The translations under genes and the position numbers were made by a program. Below the pieces are notes generated by a model, which searched no databases, had not been told where the DNA came from, and saw only the letters and a program-made list of their open reading frames with translations. A stretch of 64,000 nt of DNA from Hyphomonadaceae bacterium UBA7672 (GTDB taxonomy: Bacteria; Pseudomonadota; Alphaproteobacteria; Caulobacterales; Hyphomonadaceae), in contig DLHI01000022.1 in NCBI GenBank assembly GCA_002483135.1, forward strand, positions 186,001-250,000. Direction: 5' to 3'. Positions 33,231-41,856 of the stretch are shown in pieces; the first letter of the stretch is position 1; each line of letters opens with the position of its first letter.

Positions 33231-33756
33231 CGGCGCGCTCCGAAGGCGTGCGCTCCGGAAACAGAATCTCGGGATAGCGCCAGCGCGTATGCTGGTGATG
33301 TTCCTCGAAGTATCGCCGCAACTCGTCGCGGTGAACGTCCGTGTTGCGGTCGGCTCCATGAAAGTCGGGCTGTCCCGACTCCATCGCCATCAGCGTCTTT
33401 TCGTTGTTGATCGCTGTCTTCATGACCTTGAAAATCGGGTAGGCTTTGGTCCTGCCGATGTCCGTACCCTTGAGCGGGGGATGAAGCCCTTCGATCAAGC
33501 AGGCCCAGCTTCCCAACGGGAGTTGGCTGTTGTCTTTCCAGTCCGACATCTTGGCCTTGGGAAGATGGATTGGAAGGTCGTCCGCTAGCGGGTTCTTCTT
33601 TTGGGAGAAGAACCACACCACAGCAGGAACTAACCCTGCCGCAATGAGGATCCAACCCAACCACCGTGCATCCGGCGCTAACAGGGACACGCCAGCGCCA
33701 ACCGCGCCCACGCAGCCAGCGGCCACGAGCCAGCCGTTTTCCCGCTCCCCAGACAC
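33190..33756 (-). CDS. Membrane-anchored hypothetical cargo protein
   Basis: 188 residues from a GTG at 33756, chosen because GGAGG lies eight bases upstream; a GTG at 33765 is possible. Two hydrophobic helices (about 8-28 and 32-50), then a soluble domain with P-I-H-L-P-K-A-K-M-S-D-W-K-D and P-I-F-K-V-M-K-T-A-I-N-N-E-K-T, and a basic tail. Not recognised. It is the right-most gene of element 2, transcribed toward the interior. Confidence 0.65.
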   Translation of the reverse strand: MSGERENGWLVAAGCVGAVGAGVSLLAPDARWLGWILIAAGLVPAVVWFFSQKKNPLADDLPIHLPKAKMSDWKDNSQLPLGSWACLIEGLHPPLKGTDIGRTKAYPIFKVMKTAINNEKTLMAMESGQPDFHGADRNTDVHRDELRRYFEEHHQHTRWRYPEILFPERTPSERADDNRRRREAARGA

Positions 33757-33840
33757 CGAACCCACCTCCGGGCCAATACCGAAGGCGATCCTAGTGGATT
33801 CTCAAGTACCGGCCTGTCTTTTCGATTCTCAAGCATTTGG

Positions 33841-33879
33841 GTCTGCTTTGGCAAGTGCATAATTAGGAAAATGTTCCTA
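33841..33879. repeat. Right boundary: inverted repeat of element 2 and third 8-bp direct repeat
   Basis: Read on the minus strand from 33867 the end is CCTAATTATGCACTTGCC and continues A-A-A-G-C-A, matching the left end of element 2. AAAATGTT follows at 33868-33875 on the plus strand, the third copy. The next bases CCTA mirror the end, giving TAGGAAAATGTTCCTA. Confidence 0.75.
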
Positions 33880-33927
33880 CACTCCGATTCCTGATGGATA
33901 CTGCGTCCATCGAAACAGGAGGTTGGA

Positions 33928-34254
33928 TTGGACAGGGAAAGACAGATTGCGGACGACCGGGCGCGCACGGACCTTGCCGTATCGGTGGCGGCGGCGGCGC
34001 TGGGCGCGGCGCGCGGCGAGGTAATTGGCAATGGCAGGTCCCATCGGGTGGTGTTGGCGCGGCAGGTCGCCATGTACCTGCTGCATGTGGGGTGCAGCCT
34101 CAGCCTTGGCCGGGTGTCGGCGGCGTTCGGGCGTGACCGCGCGACGATCGCCTATGCCGTGCGGGCGATGGAGCTGAGACGCGACGAGCCGGCCTTCGAT
34201 GCGTGGCTGCAGGCGCTCGAGGATGCGATGGTGCGTACGCCGGTGATGTCATGA
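33928..34254 (+). CDS. DnaA domain IV-like helix-turn-helix protein
   Basis: 108 residues from a TTG at 33928 with a perfect AGGAGG five bases upstream. Residues 44-85 match the C-terminal DNA-binding domain of DnaA: A-R-Q-V-A-M-Y-L-L-H, S-L-G-R-V-S-A-A-F-G-R-D-R-A-T-I-A-Y-A-V-R-A. The AAA+ domain of DnaA is absent, so it is not an initiator by itself. It is coupled by ATGA to the DUF6456 gene. It may bind DnaA boxes or another site. Element 2 ends 52 bp upstream, so its promoter could be altered. Confidence 0.8.
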   Translation: MDRERQIADDRARTDLAVSVAAAALGAARGEVIGNGRSHRVVLARQVAMYLLHVGCSLSLGRVSAAFGRDRATIAYAVRAMELRRDEPAFDAWLQALEDAMVRTPVMS

Positions 34255-34952
34255 GCGGCGAGGCGCCGGCTGTGGGCGACATCGCGGCCCGCCTGCTCGC
34301 GACGCTGCGGATCAGCGGGCGGCGTGTGGTGGAAATGGCGCCGGGCGTGTGGGCTGTGCTGGGCCGGCCAGACCGCCGCACGCGCAGGCTGATGTCGGTC
34401 GATGGCGCGACGGTGGCGCGCCTGCTGGCCGAGCAGAAGCTTAACCTCACCGCGGATGGCGCCTGCGTGCTGGCCGACGGCGTCATCGCGCCGCCTCCGC
34501 CAAGTCTGTCTGCTCAAGCCTTCATCGCCGCAGGCTGGACACGGCGCAAGGGCGAGCCCGGCAAGGGATTCCTAGGCCTTGCCGTACTGGCGCGGCGTGG
34601 CCAGGGACCGCTGAACCTGCGGCAGGTGAGGGCCGGGCTGCGGCTGATTGCGGATGCGGAGCGGGAGACAAACAGCAAGGGCCTTACGATGAACTGGGAT
34701 GCGGGTCCGGCTGATGCGCAACGTCGCGGGCCGCGACGGGGTGGACAGTCTGCTGCGGCGGCGAGCGCAACCGCAAGGCTCAAGCGCGTGCGTGGGTTGG
34801 CGGGCGAAACCAGCTGGCGACTGGCGTGGCTGGCCTGCATCGAGGGCGCGACGCTGAGGTCGATCAAGGCGCAAATGGGCTTGGGACAGCGGATGCTGGG
34901 CCCCGCGCTCGCCCGCGCGCTCGAGGATATCGCCAACGCCTATGAACGTTGA
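34251..34952 (+). CDS. DUF6456-like protein
   Basis: 233 residues. The C-terminal region (about 170-233) has A-R-L-K-R-V-R-G-L, then W-L-A-C-I-E-G-A-T-L-R-S-I-K-A-Q-M-G-L-G-Q-R-M-L-G, a helix-turn-helix-like end typical of this alphaproteobacterial family. It is coupled to the DnaA-domain IV-like gene and overlaps sufE tail to tail by 13 bp. The two upstream genes probably act together in DNA binding; the target is unknown. Confidence 0.7.
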   Translation: MSGEAPAVGDIAARLLATLRISGRRVVEMAPGVWAVLGRPDRRTRRLMSVDGATVARLLAEQKLNLTADGACVLADGVIAPPPPSLSAQAFIAAGWTRRKGEPGKGFLGLAVLARRGQGPLNLRQVRAGLRLIADAERETNSKGLTMNWDAGPADAQRRGPRRGGQSAAAASATARLKRVRGLAGETSWRLAWLACIEGATLRSIKAQMGLGQRMLGPALARALEDIANAYER

Positions 34953-35365
34953 GCGGAGGCAGCCGAGCGGATGCGCGTGAGCATGGAGGCAAGCCCGTTC
35001 GAGCGCTGCGGCGTTAGCGCGTCGGCGATGCCGATCTCCTTGAAGAAGGCGGGGGCGTCGAAGGCGAGGATGTCGTCAGGCTGCTGGTCGGAGAACAGGT
35101 GCAGCAGCAGTGCGACGAGGCCCGCCACGATCATCGCGTCGGATGCGCCGCGGAAGCGCAGCGCGCCCGGCGCCGCAGGCGAAGGTTCGGACACAAGCCA
35201 GACCTGGCTGGAACACCCGCGAACCTTGTTGTCTTCGTTGTATTCGTCTCGCTGCAGCGGCGGCAGCGCCTTGCCGAGGTCGATCAGGTGCGCAAAGCGC
35301 GCTTCCCAGTCATCCAGGAAGGTCATGTCCTCGCGGAGGGCTGCGGCCTGATCTTTCACACTCAT
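34940..35365 (-). CDS. sufE: SufE family cysteine desulfurase activator
   Basis: 141 residues. The active loop V-R-G-C-S-S-Q-V-W-L holds Cys51, which receives persulfide sulfur from SufS. Other SufE phrases are L-G-K-A-L-P-P-L and D-A-M-I-V-A-G-L-V-A-L-L-L. Cytosolic, in iron-sulfur cluster assembly. The rest of the suf operon is not in the window, as is common for this gene in Caulobacterales. Confidence 0.93.
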   Translation of the reverse strand: MSVKDQAAALREDMTFLDDWEARFAHLIDLGKALPPLQRDEYNEDNKVRGCSSQVWLVSEPSPAAPGALRFRGASDAMIVAGLVALLLHLFSDQQPDDILAFDAPAFFKEIGIADALTPQRSNGLASMLTRIRSAASAQRS

Positions 35366-35517
35366 GTGGCGTCATGTGGCGTGTGCGCATTGCGAGCGCA
35401 AGCTGCAATAACGCAGGCGGCCGGAAGCGCGCGAGCGATCCGAGGGGCGGAATCGCTGGCGGCTCCCGGCCTTTCAGCCTTGTGCCGAGGCATTCGGTTG
35501 AGGCTGCTTTCTGTGGA

Positions 35518-35841
35518 TCAGCCGCGCAGGTTGCGGTTGTGGATGTCTGCAACGTCCTTGCGCGAATAACGCTCGACCGCAGCTTTCACGAGGTCGCTGG
35601 TGCATTCGCGCTCAAGGCGCAGCAGCGTCAGGGGACGCGGGCCGGGGTTGTGGCACAGCCGTTCGGCCGTCCGCTTGATATCGGCATAGATTTTCTCCGC
35701 CGGATCCGCCGGGTTGATGGCGAAGCGAGCTTCGAAGGTCGTATGTTGGCCGGCGGGTTCGGCCGACGCCGACTGGACGCCAATGCCGCCGGCCATAAGC
35801 AGCAGGGCGACGGGCACGGCGTAGAGCTTCAGCGATTTCAT
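35518..35841 (-). CDS. UrcA family exported protein
   Basis: 107 residues from the ATG at 35841. A signal peptide (K-S-L-K-L-Y-A-V-P-V-A-L-L-L-M-A-G-G) ends near A-S-A-E. The mature part has the UrcA layout: F-E-A-R-F-A-I-N-P near the start, two cysteines (R-L-C-H and E-R-E-C), and a helix ending in H-N-R. The cysteines likely form a disulfide in the periplasm. Function of the family is unknown. Confidence 0.75.
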   Translation of the reverse strand: MKSLKLYAVPVALLLMAGGIGVQSASAEPAGQHTTFEARFAINPADPAEKIYADIKRTAERLCHNPGPRPLTLLRLERECTSDLVKAAVERYSRKDVADIHNRNLRG

Positions 35842-36005
35842 GGGGGAGGCATCCTCGTCTCTTGTTCGACCTGTCTTGATTGCAGGCCTGGCATCCTCAT
35901 GCCCGAACCAGGCGCACCGAGAAATCGAGAAGGACGGCGAGGGTCCATGAGGAAAACTCATGCGCGGTCGTTCCGCCCACGCCTTGATTGCGTCACGACT
36001 ACTTT

Positions 36006-36896
36006 TTACGGCGCGCCGGCGGCTTCCTCGCGTAGCCAGGCGATCACCTGAGGTACGAAGGGACGGCGCAGTGCGGCTGTCGTGTGGACGACATGATAGC
36101 AGTAGCCAGTGCGCACGCTGGTGGGCGAGAACCGCACAAGCTCGCCGCGGCGGATACGGTCCATAACAAGAATGTCAGGCGAGAGCGCCAACCCCTCTCC
36201 CGCCAGTGCGCCGGATATCGCCACCGTGAACTCTTCCATGATGTAGGTCGGCGTCACGCGCGCAAGGTCGACCCCCGCTGCCTCGGCCCAATGGCGCCAC
36301 TCGTTGGATGCGGCCGACTGGATGCGGCGATTGTCTGCAAGCAGACGATCGAGATCGCCGTCCGCACGTGCAAGCACGGATGGCGCACACACGGGGACGA
36401 GCATGCCGGTCGACAAGGGTTCGGATTGCACACCCTCCCATCCCCCGGGCCCATAGCGCACCGCGATGTCGAACTCCTCGCGCGCGAGATCGACAAGGCG
36501 GATGGAGGTAAGAAACTCCAGTTCGCAGGTGGGGAAGCGCTCCTTGAAGCGCGACAGGCGCGGCACCAGGAATTGCGAGGCGAACGAGGCGACGGTCGAG
36601 ATGCGGATCGAGTTGGAGCGCGGGGCGCGGCGGGAATAGCGCGAGAAGGCTTCCGCCAGTGTTGTGAAGGCTGGGGCGATCGCTTCCTTCAGGTTGCCGC
36701 CCTCATGCGTGAGTTGGAGGCCGCCTGGTTCGCGCAGGAAAAGCTGCACGCCGATGAAGTCCTCCAGGGCAATCACCTGCTTCGAGATCGCACCCTGCGT
36801 CACGCCAAGCTCTTCCGCGGCGCGGGAGAGATTGAGGTGGCGGGATGCGGCCTCGAAGGCGCGCACGGCGTTCAGCGGAGGAAGCGGCTTCGTCAT
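36006..36896 (-). CDS. LysR-family regulator, GcvA-like
   Basis: 296 residues. The HTH is P-L-N-A-V-R-A-F-E-A-A-S-R-H-L-N-L-S-R-A-A-E-E-L at the start and V-T-Q-G-A-I-S-K-Q-V, the variant seen in GcvA/AmpR-type LysR proteins. The C-terminal effector domain (about 90-296) is the type 2 periplasmic-binding fold. No adjacent target gene is apparent; the nearest divergent space is only about 130 bp and includes a terminator. Effector unknown. Confidence 0.92.
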   Translation of the reverse strand: MTKPLPPLNAVRAFEAASRHLNLSRAAEELGVTQGAISKQVIALEDFIGVQLFLREPGGLQLTHEGGNLKEAIAPAFTTLAEAFSRYSRRAPRSNSIRISTVASFASQFLVPRLSRFKERFPTCELEFLTSIRLVDLAREEFDIAVRYGPGGWEGVQSEPLSTGMLVPVCAPSVLARADGDLDRLLADNRRIQSAASNEWRHWAEAAGVDLARVTPTYIMEEFTVAISGALAGEGLALSPDILVMDRIRRGELVRFSPTSVRTGYCYHVVHTTAALRRPFVPQVIAWLREEAAGAP

Positions 36897-36969
36897 CTCC
36901 CAGCCCTAGCATGACCTGCCGCCAACACGTGTCAGCAGTCGATGGCTTCAGGTGGTGATGCAGGCCGCC

Positions 36970-37004
36970 AAAAACAAACCGCCCCGGCGTAGTGGCCGGG
37001 GCGG
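36970..37004 (-). terminator. Strong rho-independent terminator
   Basis: On the minus strand CCGCCCCGGC and GCCGGGGCGG (37004-36995 and 36988-36979) form a perfect 10-bp stem over a 6-nt loop, followed by TTTGTTTTTGG. It ends transcription of the exported-protein gene at 37029-38066 before the LysR gene. Confidence 0.88.
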
Positions 37005-37028
37005 CTCGATTTTGCGTTCGATCGGAGG

Positions 37029-38066
37029 CTACTGCGAGAGTTTCGACATGCACGAACCGATCGAGTCAGTCCGGTCTTTCGGCATCTGGAGCGCCTTCGT
37101 GGCGATGCAGCCGGCGAGCGTGTAGTTGTGGGTGGCCGACGAGACGCATCCAAAGAACTGCTCCTTGGCGGACTGGATGCAGCCGCGGGATACGGGGTCG
37201 GCCATCGTGGACTGGGTGGTGTCCGCATAGGCCTGTTCCGCCATCAGCACGTGCTGCGCGCCAAGATTGAGCATGCGGTTGGCAGTGCCCTCGTAGCCCG
37301 GATTGAGCTGCAGCGTGGCTGGCGCTGCAACAACCGGGGAGAGCGAGGAGAAAGCATTGCCCGGCGCACTGACTGCAAGCGTCGAGACCTTGTCCCAGAT
37401 GGACTGGCTGGTCGTGGGCGATGCGGCGAGCGAAGCTAGCACGACGTTCAGGTCGGGAGCGCTGAATGCCTGCTGGAATGCGTCCGCGACAGGTTTCGGC
37501 TGGCTGGACGCCTGGACGATGCCAGCAGCGGTTTTCTTCGGATCGAGCGCCTTGGCCTTGCCCCACGCGACATTCTGCATGGTGTAGGACTGCTCGCGCA
37601 CGAAGGCGCCGGCCCTTGAGATACGGGACGTCTCGTGGGCGTTCACAGCCAAGGCCGCTTGAAGCGCCGCTTCGCCGCCGCCCAGGGTGCGCGCGTAGTT
37701 AATCTCGTTCTTGAAGGCCAGCATCATGCGTTCGCGCCCGTAGTCGGCATCTGCCCTGCGAACTGATTCGGCGAATTCGGGATTCTGAGCGGCGAGGATC
37801 GCGCCATAGGAGATCCAGCCAGATGACAACTGGTTAACGTTGGTCGAGCCAAACGTCTGGACCTGCTTGTTGAGCTCGGCTGCGCTGCCGAGTTCCTTGC
37901 TCATGATCTGGGTCACATGACCCTGATATTCTGCATAGGAAGCTGCCGTTGAGGGAAGCGCGCGGGTTCCTTCCGCGGCAGGTGTGGCTGGCCCCTGACT
38001 GACCGCGATAGGCGCGGCGATGGCGACGACGAGAGCGGCGGCGATAATCCTGGTCTGGGTACGCAT
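37029..38066 (-). CDS. Exported hypothetical protein
   Basis: 345 residues from the ATG at 38066. A signal peptide (R-I-I-A-A-A-L-V-V-A-I-A-A-P-I-A-V) is followed by a Gln/Ala/Ser-rich, mostly helical chain with no transmembrane part. Four cysteines cluster near the C-terminus (R-G-C-I-Q, F-G-C-V, A-G-C-I, G-S-C-M), suggesting two disulfides. A strong terminator follows the gene, so it is a stand-alone transcript. The family is not recognised. Confidence 0.75.
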   Translation of the reverse strand: MRTQTRIIAAALVVAIAAPIAVSQGPATPAAEGTRALPSTAASYAEYQGHVTQIMSKELGSAAELNKQVQTFGSTNVNQLSSGWISYGAILAAQNPEFAESVRRADADYGRERMMLAFKNEINYARTLGGGEAALQAALAVNAHETSRISRAGAFVREQSYTMQNVAWGKAKALDPKKTAAGIVQASSQPKPVADAFQQAFSAPDLNVVLASLAASPTTSQSIWDKVSTLAVSAPGNAFSSLSPVVAAPATLQLNPGYEGTANRMLNLGAQHVLMAEQAYADTTQSTMADPVSRGCIQSAKEQFFGCVSSATHNYTLAGCIATKALQMPKDRTDSIGSCMSKLSQ

Positions 38067-38179
38067 GCTACCTCCGAAGGATCCGAGTGGTCGCGGGTGT
38101 CGATCTGCAAACTTACAGCCGCGGCCCGCAATGTGCTTCCTGTGCAAAGTGCGCCCGAATTCCTTGATGCGGCGTTAGG

Positions 38180-39595
38180 ATGAGCGATGCAACTGCATGC
38201 CGCAAGGCGCCATGTGCGGAACGATCCAGGCAAATGATGGTCGTTCGCGCATCATGGATTGGTCTGGCCGTCGTAGCGGCGACCTGCGCTTTTGCGCTGG
38301 GTGTGCCACTCTGGTTCAGCGCGACCGCTTTTGGCTGCGCCATCCTGCCGCCCCTGGTCGGAATGTTCCTGGGTGGATCAGCGGAACCCAGGCGGATAGC
38401 CGAGATTGAATCAGGTCTCTGGATCGCCCTTGCAACCGCTGCTGCGGGAAGCGCGGGAGCTGGAACCGCTGTCATCGTCCTCTTTGCCGCGGCCGTGGTG
38501 CTGGCGTGGCTGTCGGGAGATAAACGCCTCACGCTGGAGATCAGCGCCTTCTCATTGCTGGGACTGTTCCTCTCCCTGCTGGTTTCATCCGGCGGAACGT
38601 GGCTCCATCCGCATGATGCGGCCATCCTCGCGAGCGCTTATGGCCTGGCTGGCTTGGTACAGGTCGGCATCCTCGCGGTGACTGCCGCCATGCTGCGCCC
38701 TCGGGAACCCGTTGCGCTTCTGAAACCAGCCGAAGCGGGAATTCCAGACCCGTCGATGGCGGTGAAACTGAAGCAGGCTGAAGATCGGCTCAAAGAGGCC
38801 GCACGAGGCGCCGAAGAAGCGCGACTTGAGTCTGCTGTCGCGCGCGAGCGGCTTGAGGCGCGCACCACATTTTTCGCCCAGACCAGTCATGAACTGCGCA
38901 CGCCCCTGAACGCCATCGTCGGCTTCGCGGAGATGATGCACAACGAGGTCTATGGACCGCTGCCGGAACGGTACCAGGAATATGCCGGCCTCATCCACGA
39001 GGGCGGCCGCAACCTCACCTTGTTGGTCGACGATGTGCTGGATCTTGCGCGCATCGAGTCCGGTCGCTTCGAGATCATGCCGGAACTGCTCAGCCTCACC
39101 GATCACGCCGATGACGCCGTCCGCTTCATGATGATGGAAGCCGAACGCCGGAAGGTTACGCTGGAAAGTGTGGGGCCCGATGACGTCGAGGCGTATGCTG
39201 ACGCAAAGGCCGTTCGCCAGATCGCGCTGAACCTCATTTCCAACGGGCTGAAGTTCACGCCGGCCGGTGGCCGCGTCGAAGTCGCAGCGCTCGAAGTCGA
39301 GGGCGGATCGTTGTTCTCGGTGTCTGACACTGGCGAGGGCATTAGCCCGGAGGAACTCTCGCGCTTGTCGCGTGCGTTTGAGCAGGGCGAGGCTGGAAAG
39401 AGCCAGAAGGGCGCTGGTCTCGGTTTGTCCGTGGTGCGGGCCTTTGCCGAAATGCATGGCGGTCGGCTCGACATCGAAAGCCGGGTCGGTGGCGGAACGA
39501 CCGTATCGGTCTTCTTCCCGGCGGAGTCGGGTGTGGGGCGGCCCGGGACGGCTGAAGGGGCGGGAAATCCGAAGGGCGATGTGCTGGAAATCTAG
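38180..39595 (+). CDS. Orphan membrane sensor histidine kinase
   Basis: 471 residues. The N-terminus carries six hydrophobic segments (about 22-172), then a coiled-coil linker (195-230), HisKA with F-F-A-Q-T-S-H237-E-L-R-T-P-L-N, and the ATPase domain with N-L-I-S-N-G-L-K-F-T-P (N box), D-T-G-E-G-I (G1) and G-A-G-L-G-L-S (G2). No response regulator is adjacent. The HisKA/A-E-M-M-H form resembles alphaproteobacterial kinases of the PleC/DivJ type. Starts at Met19/20 are possible. The next gene on the same strand is the TIR protein. Confidence 0.9.
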   Translation: MSDATACRKAPCAERSRQMMVVRASWIGLAVVAATCAFALGVPLWFSATAFGCAILPPLVGMFLGGSAEPRRIAEIESGLWIALATAAAGSAGAGTAVIVLFAAAVVLAWLSGDKRLTLEISAFSLLGLFLSLLVSSGGTWLHPHDAAILASAYGLAGLVQVGILAVTAAMLRPREPVALLKPAEAGIPDPSMAVKLKQAEDRLKEAARGAEEARLESAVARERLEARTTFFAQTSHELRTPLNAIVGFAEMMHNEVYGPLPERYQEYAGLIHEGGRNLTLLVDDVLDLARIESGRFEIMPELLSLTDHADDAVRFMMMEAERRKVTLESVGPDDVEAYADAKAVRQIALNLISNGLKFTPAGGRVEVAALEVEGGSLFSVSDTGEGISPEELSRLSRAFEQGEAGKSQKGAGLGLSVVRAFAEMHGGRLDIESRVGGGTTVSVFFPAESGVGRPGTAEGAGNPKGDVLEI

Positions 39596-39736
39596 GTGTT
39601 ATCGCGCTGGGGGCGATTGCGGATGCGGAACATACGCTCGAAGGCGAGCAACGTATGTGTATCGCAAGCAAATCTCCACAATGGCCGCGATGACTGATAG
39701 AACCCGGCACGGCTGGGGCAGCCCGGAGGGGCGGCC

Positions 39737-41815
39737 ATGACTGATGTTTATCTTGCCTATGCACGCGAGGATCGCGAAGGCGTGCGAATTCTCGCCGAGA
39801 GGCTCCAGTTCGAGGGCTGGGACGTCTGGATGGATCCGTCGGATCCAACGGGCGAGACAAGTGCTGCCATCGACATGAAGCTCGCTTCGGCCGGCGCGAT
39901 CCTCGTGTTGTGGTCCGGATATTCGCGGCATTCGGAATATGTACGCTCGGAAGCTGCAACAGGCCTCTACAAGAACAAGCTGATCCAGGCGTCTCTTGAC
40001 GGCGAAGGCGCGCCGCGTCCGTTCGACGGCGTTAGTCTGATCGACATCGCCGGATGGACCGGCGAGCGCGACCATCCGCAATGGCGCAGGATCGTCGACG
40101 CCATACGGCTCTATGCCGGCACGCCCGGAAGCGCACGTCCGCTGGTACAGCGCCGCGCTGTGTCCGGGCCCCCGGCCTATCTTGAACCGCGCAGGCAGAT
40201 GGCCTGGGGGCCGGTAGTTGCTGCGGGCCTGCTGATGTCGGCTGGAGCGGGACTCTGGATGGCGGACCCGTTCGGCTGGCGTGCAACACGCACGGCCGTC
40301 GCCGCGCCTGTCGAGGCGGACTCGGACGCAGCACTCGCCGCAGGCGAGTCAGCCGAGACCGCCGTGCCTCGCACGTATGAAGACACCGAAGCGTCGCAGG
40401 TGGCGTGGGACCGCGTCGACAGGAAGAATCCGGCCGCACTGCGCGACTATGCGGCAGACTTTCCAAACGCCTCCAGTGCGGAAACCGCGCGCTCGCTGCT
40501 GCGTGTCCTCGATGCGCAGGCGTGGGTCGACGCTGTCACGTCTGATAATGAAAGTGGGTATCAGAGCTATCTGAAGAAATTCCCGGCCGACGCCGTGTCG
40601 CCCGGTGCAATGGCCCTGGCCGCAAAGGACCGTCTTGGGTCGCTCCGCGTCGAGCGTGAGCAGGCGATTGTCGAAATCCAGACCGGCCTTGCAACACTTG
40701 GCCTCTATCGGGGTAAGGTGGACGGTCGTTCGGGCGATGGGACGGTGCGAGCCGTGCGCCAGTTCGCCAGCCAGAATCGGCGGACGGCGCCGACGCTCGC
40801 CTCCGCCGCACCGCGTGACCTTCGTGCGCTTGCCGAAGCAATCCAGGCTGTCGTCGCAAAGCGGCCTGATGCGCCGAGTGCAACGGCTGCGGCGACGCCA
40901 GCGGCGCCTCCGGCGTCTGCCGCGGTGACGGCGGCAGCCGAAGCCGATCGTCTCCGTCTTGCGCAGGCGCAGGCTGCAAGTCAGGCAGCCGCGCAGGCGG
41001 CCACGCAAGTCGCCACCACACAGGCTGCGCGTTTGGACGCAGACACGTTGGCGCAGGGCCAGCTCCAGACCATGTCCGATGCCGAAGATTGGGCCGCGGC
41101 GCGTCAGGCGAACACGGCCGCCAGTTATCAGGCCTATGTGGCGAAGCACCCCGCCGGTTTGCAGGCTGCGGCGGCGCGGGCGGCAATCGCCGATCTCGGC
41201 AAGCCGGCGGCCTTCGCCCTTGACCAGGTTCCGGCTGCGGTGCGCGCGCCGATCGAAGCTGCTCGCCGGGCTCAGACGACGGCGAACGCCCGCGCATCCG
41301 CTGCGCGCGATGCAGCGTCGCAAGCCAGCGCGGCGCCGGGCAAGACGAGCATCGTTGCGGCCGGCGGCGACCAGTATGATGCTCAGATTTCAGGCGGCGC
41401 GCCGAACGGTCTCGGAACGCGCGTCAGCGGCAACCCCGCCAATTCGGGCGACCGTTATAGTGGTCAGCTTCGCAACGGGCAAAGCGCCGGCCTCGGGGTC
41501 TATGAGTTCGCCGACAATCCCGGCAATTCAAGCGCTGGCGCGTTAAGGTATGAAGGGGAGCATGCCGGCGATGTGACAGCGGGCCATGGCGTCACCTACT
41601 GGCGAAATGGCGACCGGTTTGCCGGGGAGGCTCGCGCGGACGGATCCTCGCGCGGCGTTCTCACCTTCTCCAACGGCCAGCGTTACGAAGGCGAGTTGCG
41701 TGATGGCAACCGCAATGGCTTTGGCGTTGTCTGGTCGGCGGACGGCACGGTTGTCATGGCTGGCCGCTGGGTCGATGGTGAACTCGTCGAGCCCGTCGCG
41801 ACCGCAAGCGAATAA
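39737..41815 (+). CDS. TIR-TM-peptidoglycan-binding-MORN fusion protein
   Basis: 692 residues, with GGAGGGG upstream of the ATG. Residues 1-128 are a TIR-like domain: D-V-Y-L-A-Y-A-R-E-D, G-W-D-V-W-M-D, V-L-W-S-G-Y-S-R-H-S-E-Y-V-R-S-E72, the last being a candidate catalytic Glu. One helix (about 155-175) follows. The outer part has a peptidoglycan-binding-like stretch (about 311-345: I-V-E-I-Q-T-G-L-A-T-L-G-L-Y-R-G-K-V-D-G), an Ala/Gln-rich section (380-440) and five or six MORN repeats (545-685: R-Y-S-G-Q-L-R-N-G, G-L-G-V-Y-E-F). Bacterial TIR domains often cleave NAD; here the TIR would be cytosolic and the MORN part periplasmic. Function unknown. Confidence 0.85.
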   Translation: MTDVYLAYAREDREGVRILAERLQFEGWDVWMDPSDPTGETSAAIDMKLASAGAILVLWSGYSRHSEYVRSEAATGLYKNKLIQASLDGEGAPRPFDGVSLIDIAGWTGERDHPQWRRIVDAIRLYAGTPGSARPLVQRRAVSGPPAYLEPRRQMAWGPVVAAGLLMSAGAGLWMADPFGWRATRTAVAAPVEADSDAALAAGESAETAVPRTYEDTEASQVAWDRVDRKNPAALRDYAADFPNASSAETARSLLRVLDAQAWVDAVTSDNESGYQSYLKKFPADAVSPGAMALAAKDRLGSLRVEREQAIVEIQTGLATLGLYRGKVDGRSGDGTVRAVRQFASQNRRTAPTLASAAPRDLRALAEAIQAVVAKRPDAPSATAAATPAAPPASAAVTAAAEADRLRLAQAQAASQAAAQAATQVATTQAARLDADTLAQGQLQTMSDAEDWAAARQANTAASYQAYVAKHPAGLQAAAARAAIADLGKPAAFALDQVPAAVRAPIEAARRAQTTANARASAARDAASQASAAPGKTSIVAAGGDQYDAQISGGAPNGLGTRVSGNPANSGDRYSGQLRNGQSAGLGVYEFADNPGNSSAGALRYEGEHAGDVTAGHGVTYWRNGDRFAGEARADGSSRGVLTFSNGQRYEGELRDGNRNGFGVVWSADGTVVMAGRWVDGELVEPVATASE

Positions 41816-41856
41816 CGCTGAACACCGAAATCGGCCGTCGGTCCGAAGAAGTGCGG

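Larger units (their letters stand above)
30737..33867 (+). mobile_element. IS1595-family element 2 with larger cargo
   Basis: About 3.13 kb. The left end CCCAATTATGCACTTGCC and the right end CCTAATTATGCACTTGCC (minus strand from 33867) continue to match through AAAGCA. It is flanked by AAAATGTT at 30729-30736 and 33868-33875 in the same orientation. It carries a transposase, a SinR/Cas2-like protein, two small proteins, an R-x4-H protein and a membrane protein. Its ends differ from element 1 at several positions, so the two are separate elements and not a duplication. Confidence 0.75.

Noticed and set aside
33045..33359. Start at 33359 for the small ITPEMIEAG protein
   Set aside because: The first 43 residues are Arg/Thr-rich and unlike the conserved part; the ATG at 33230 gives the usual family length.
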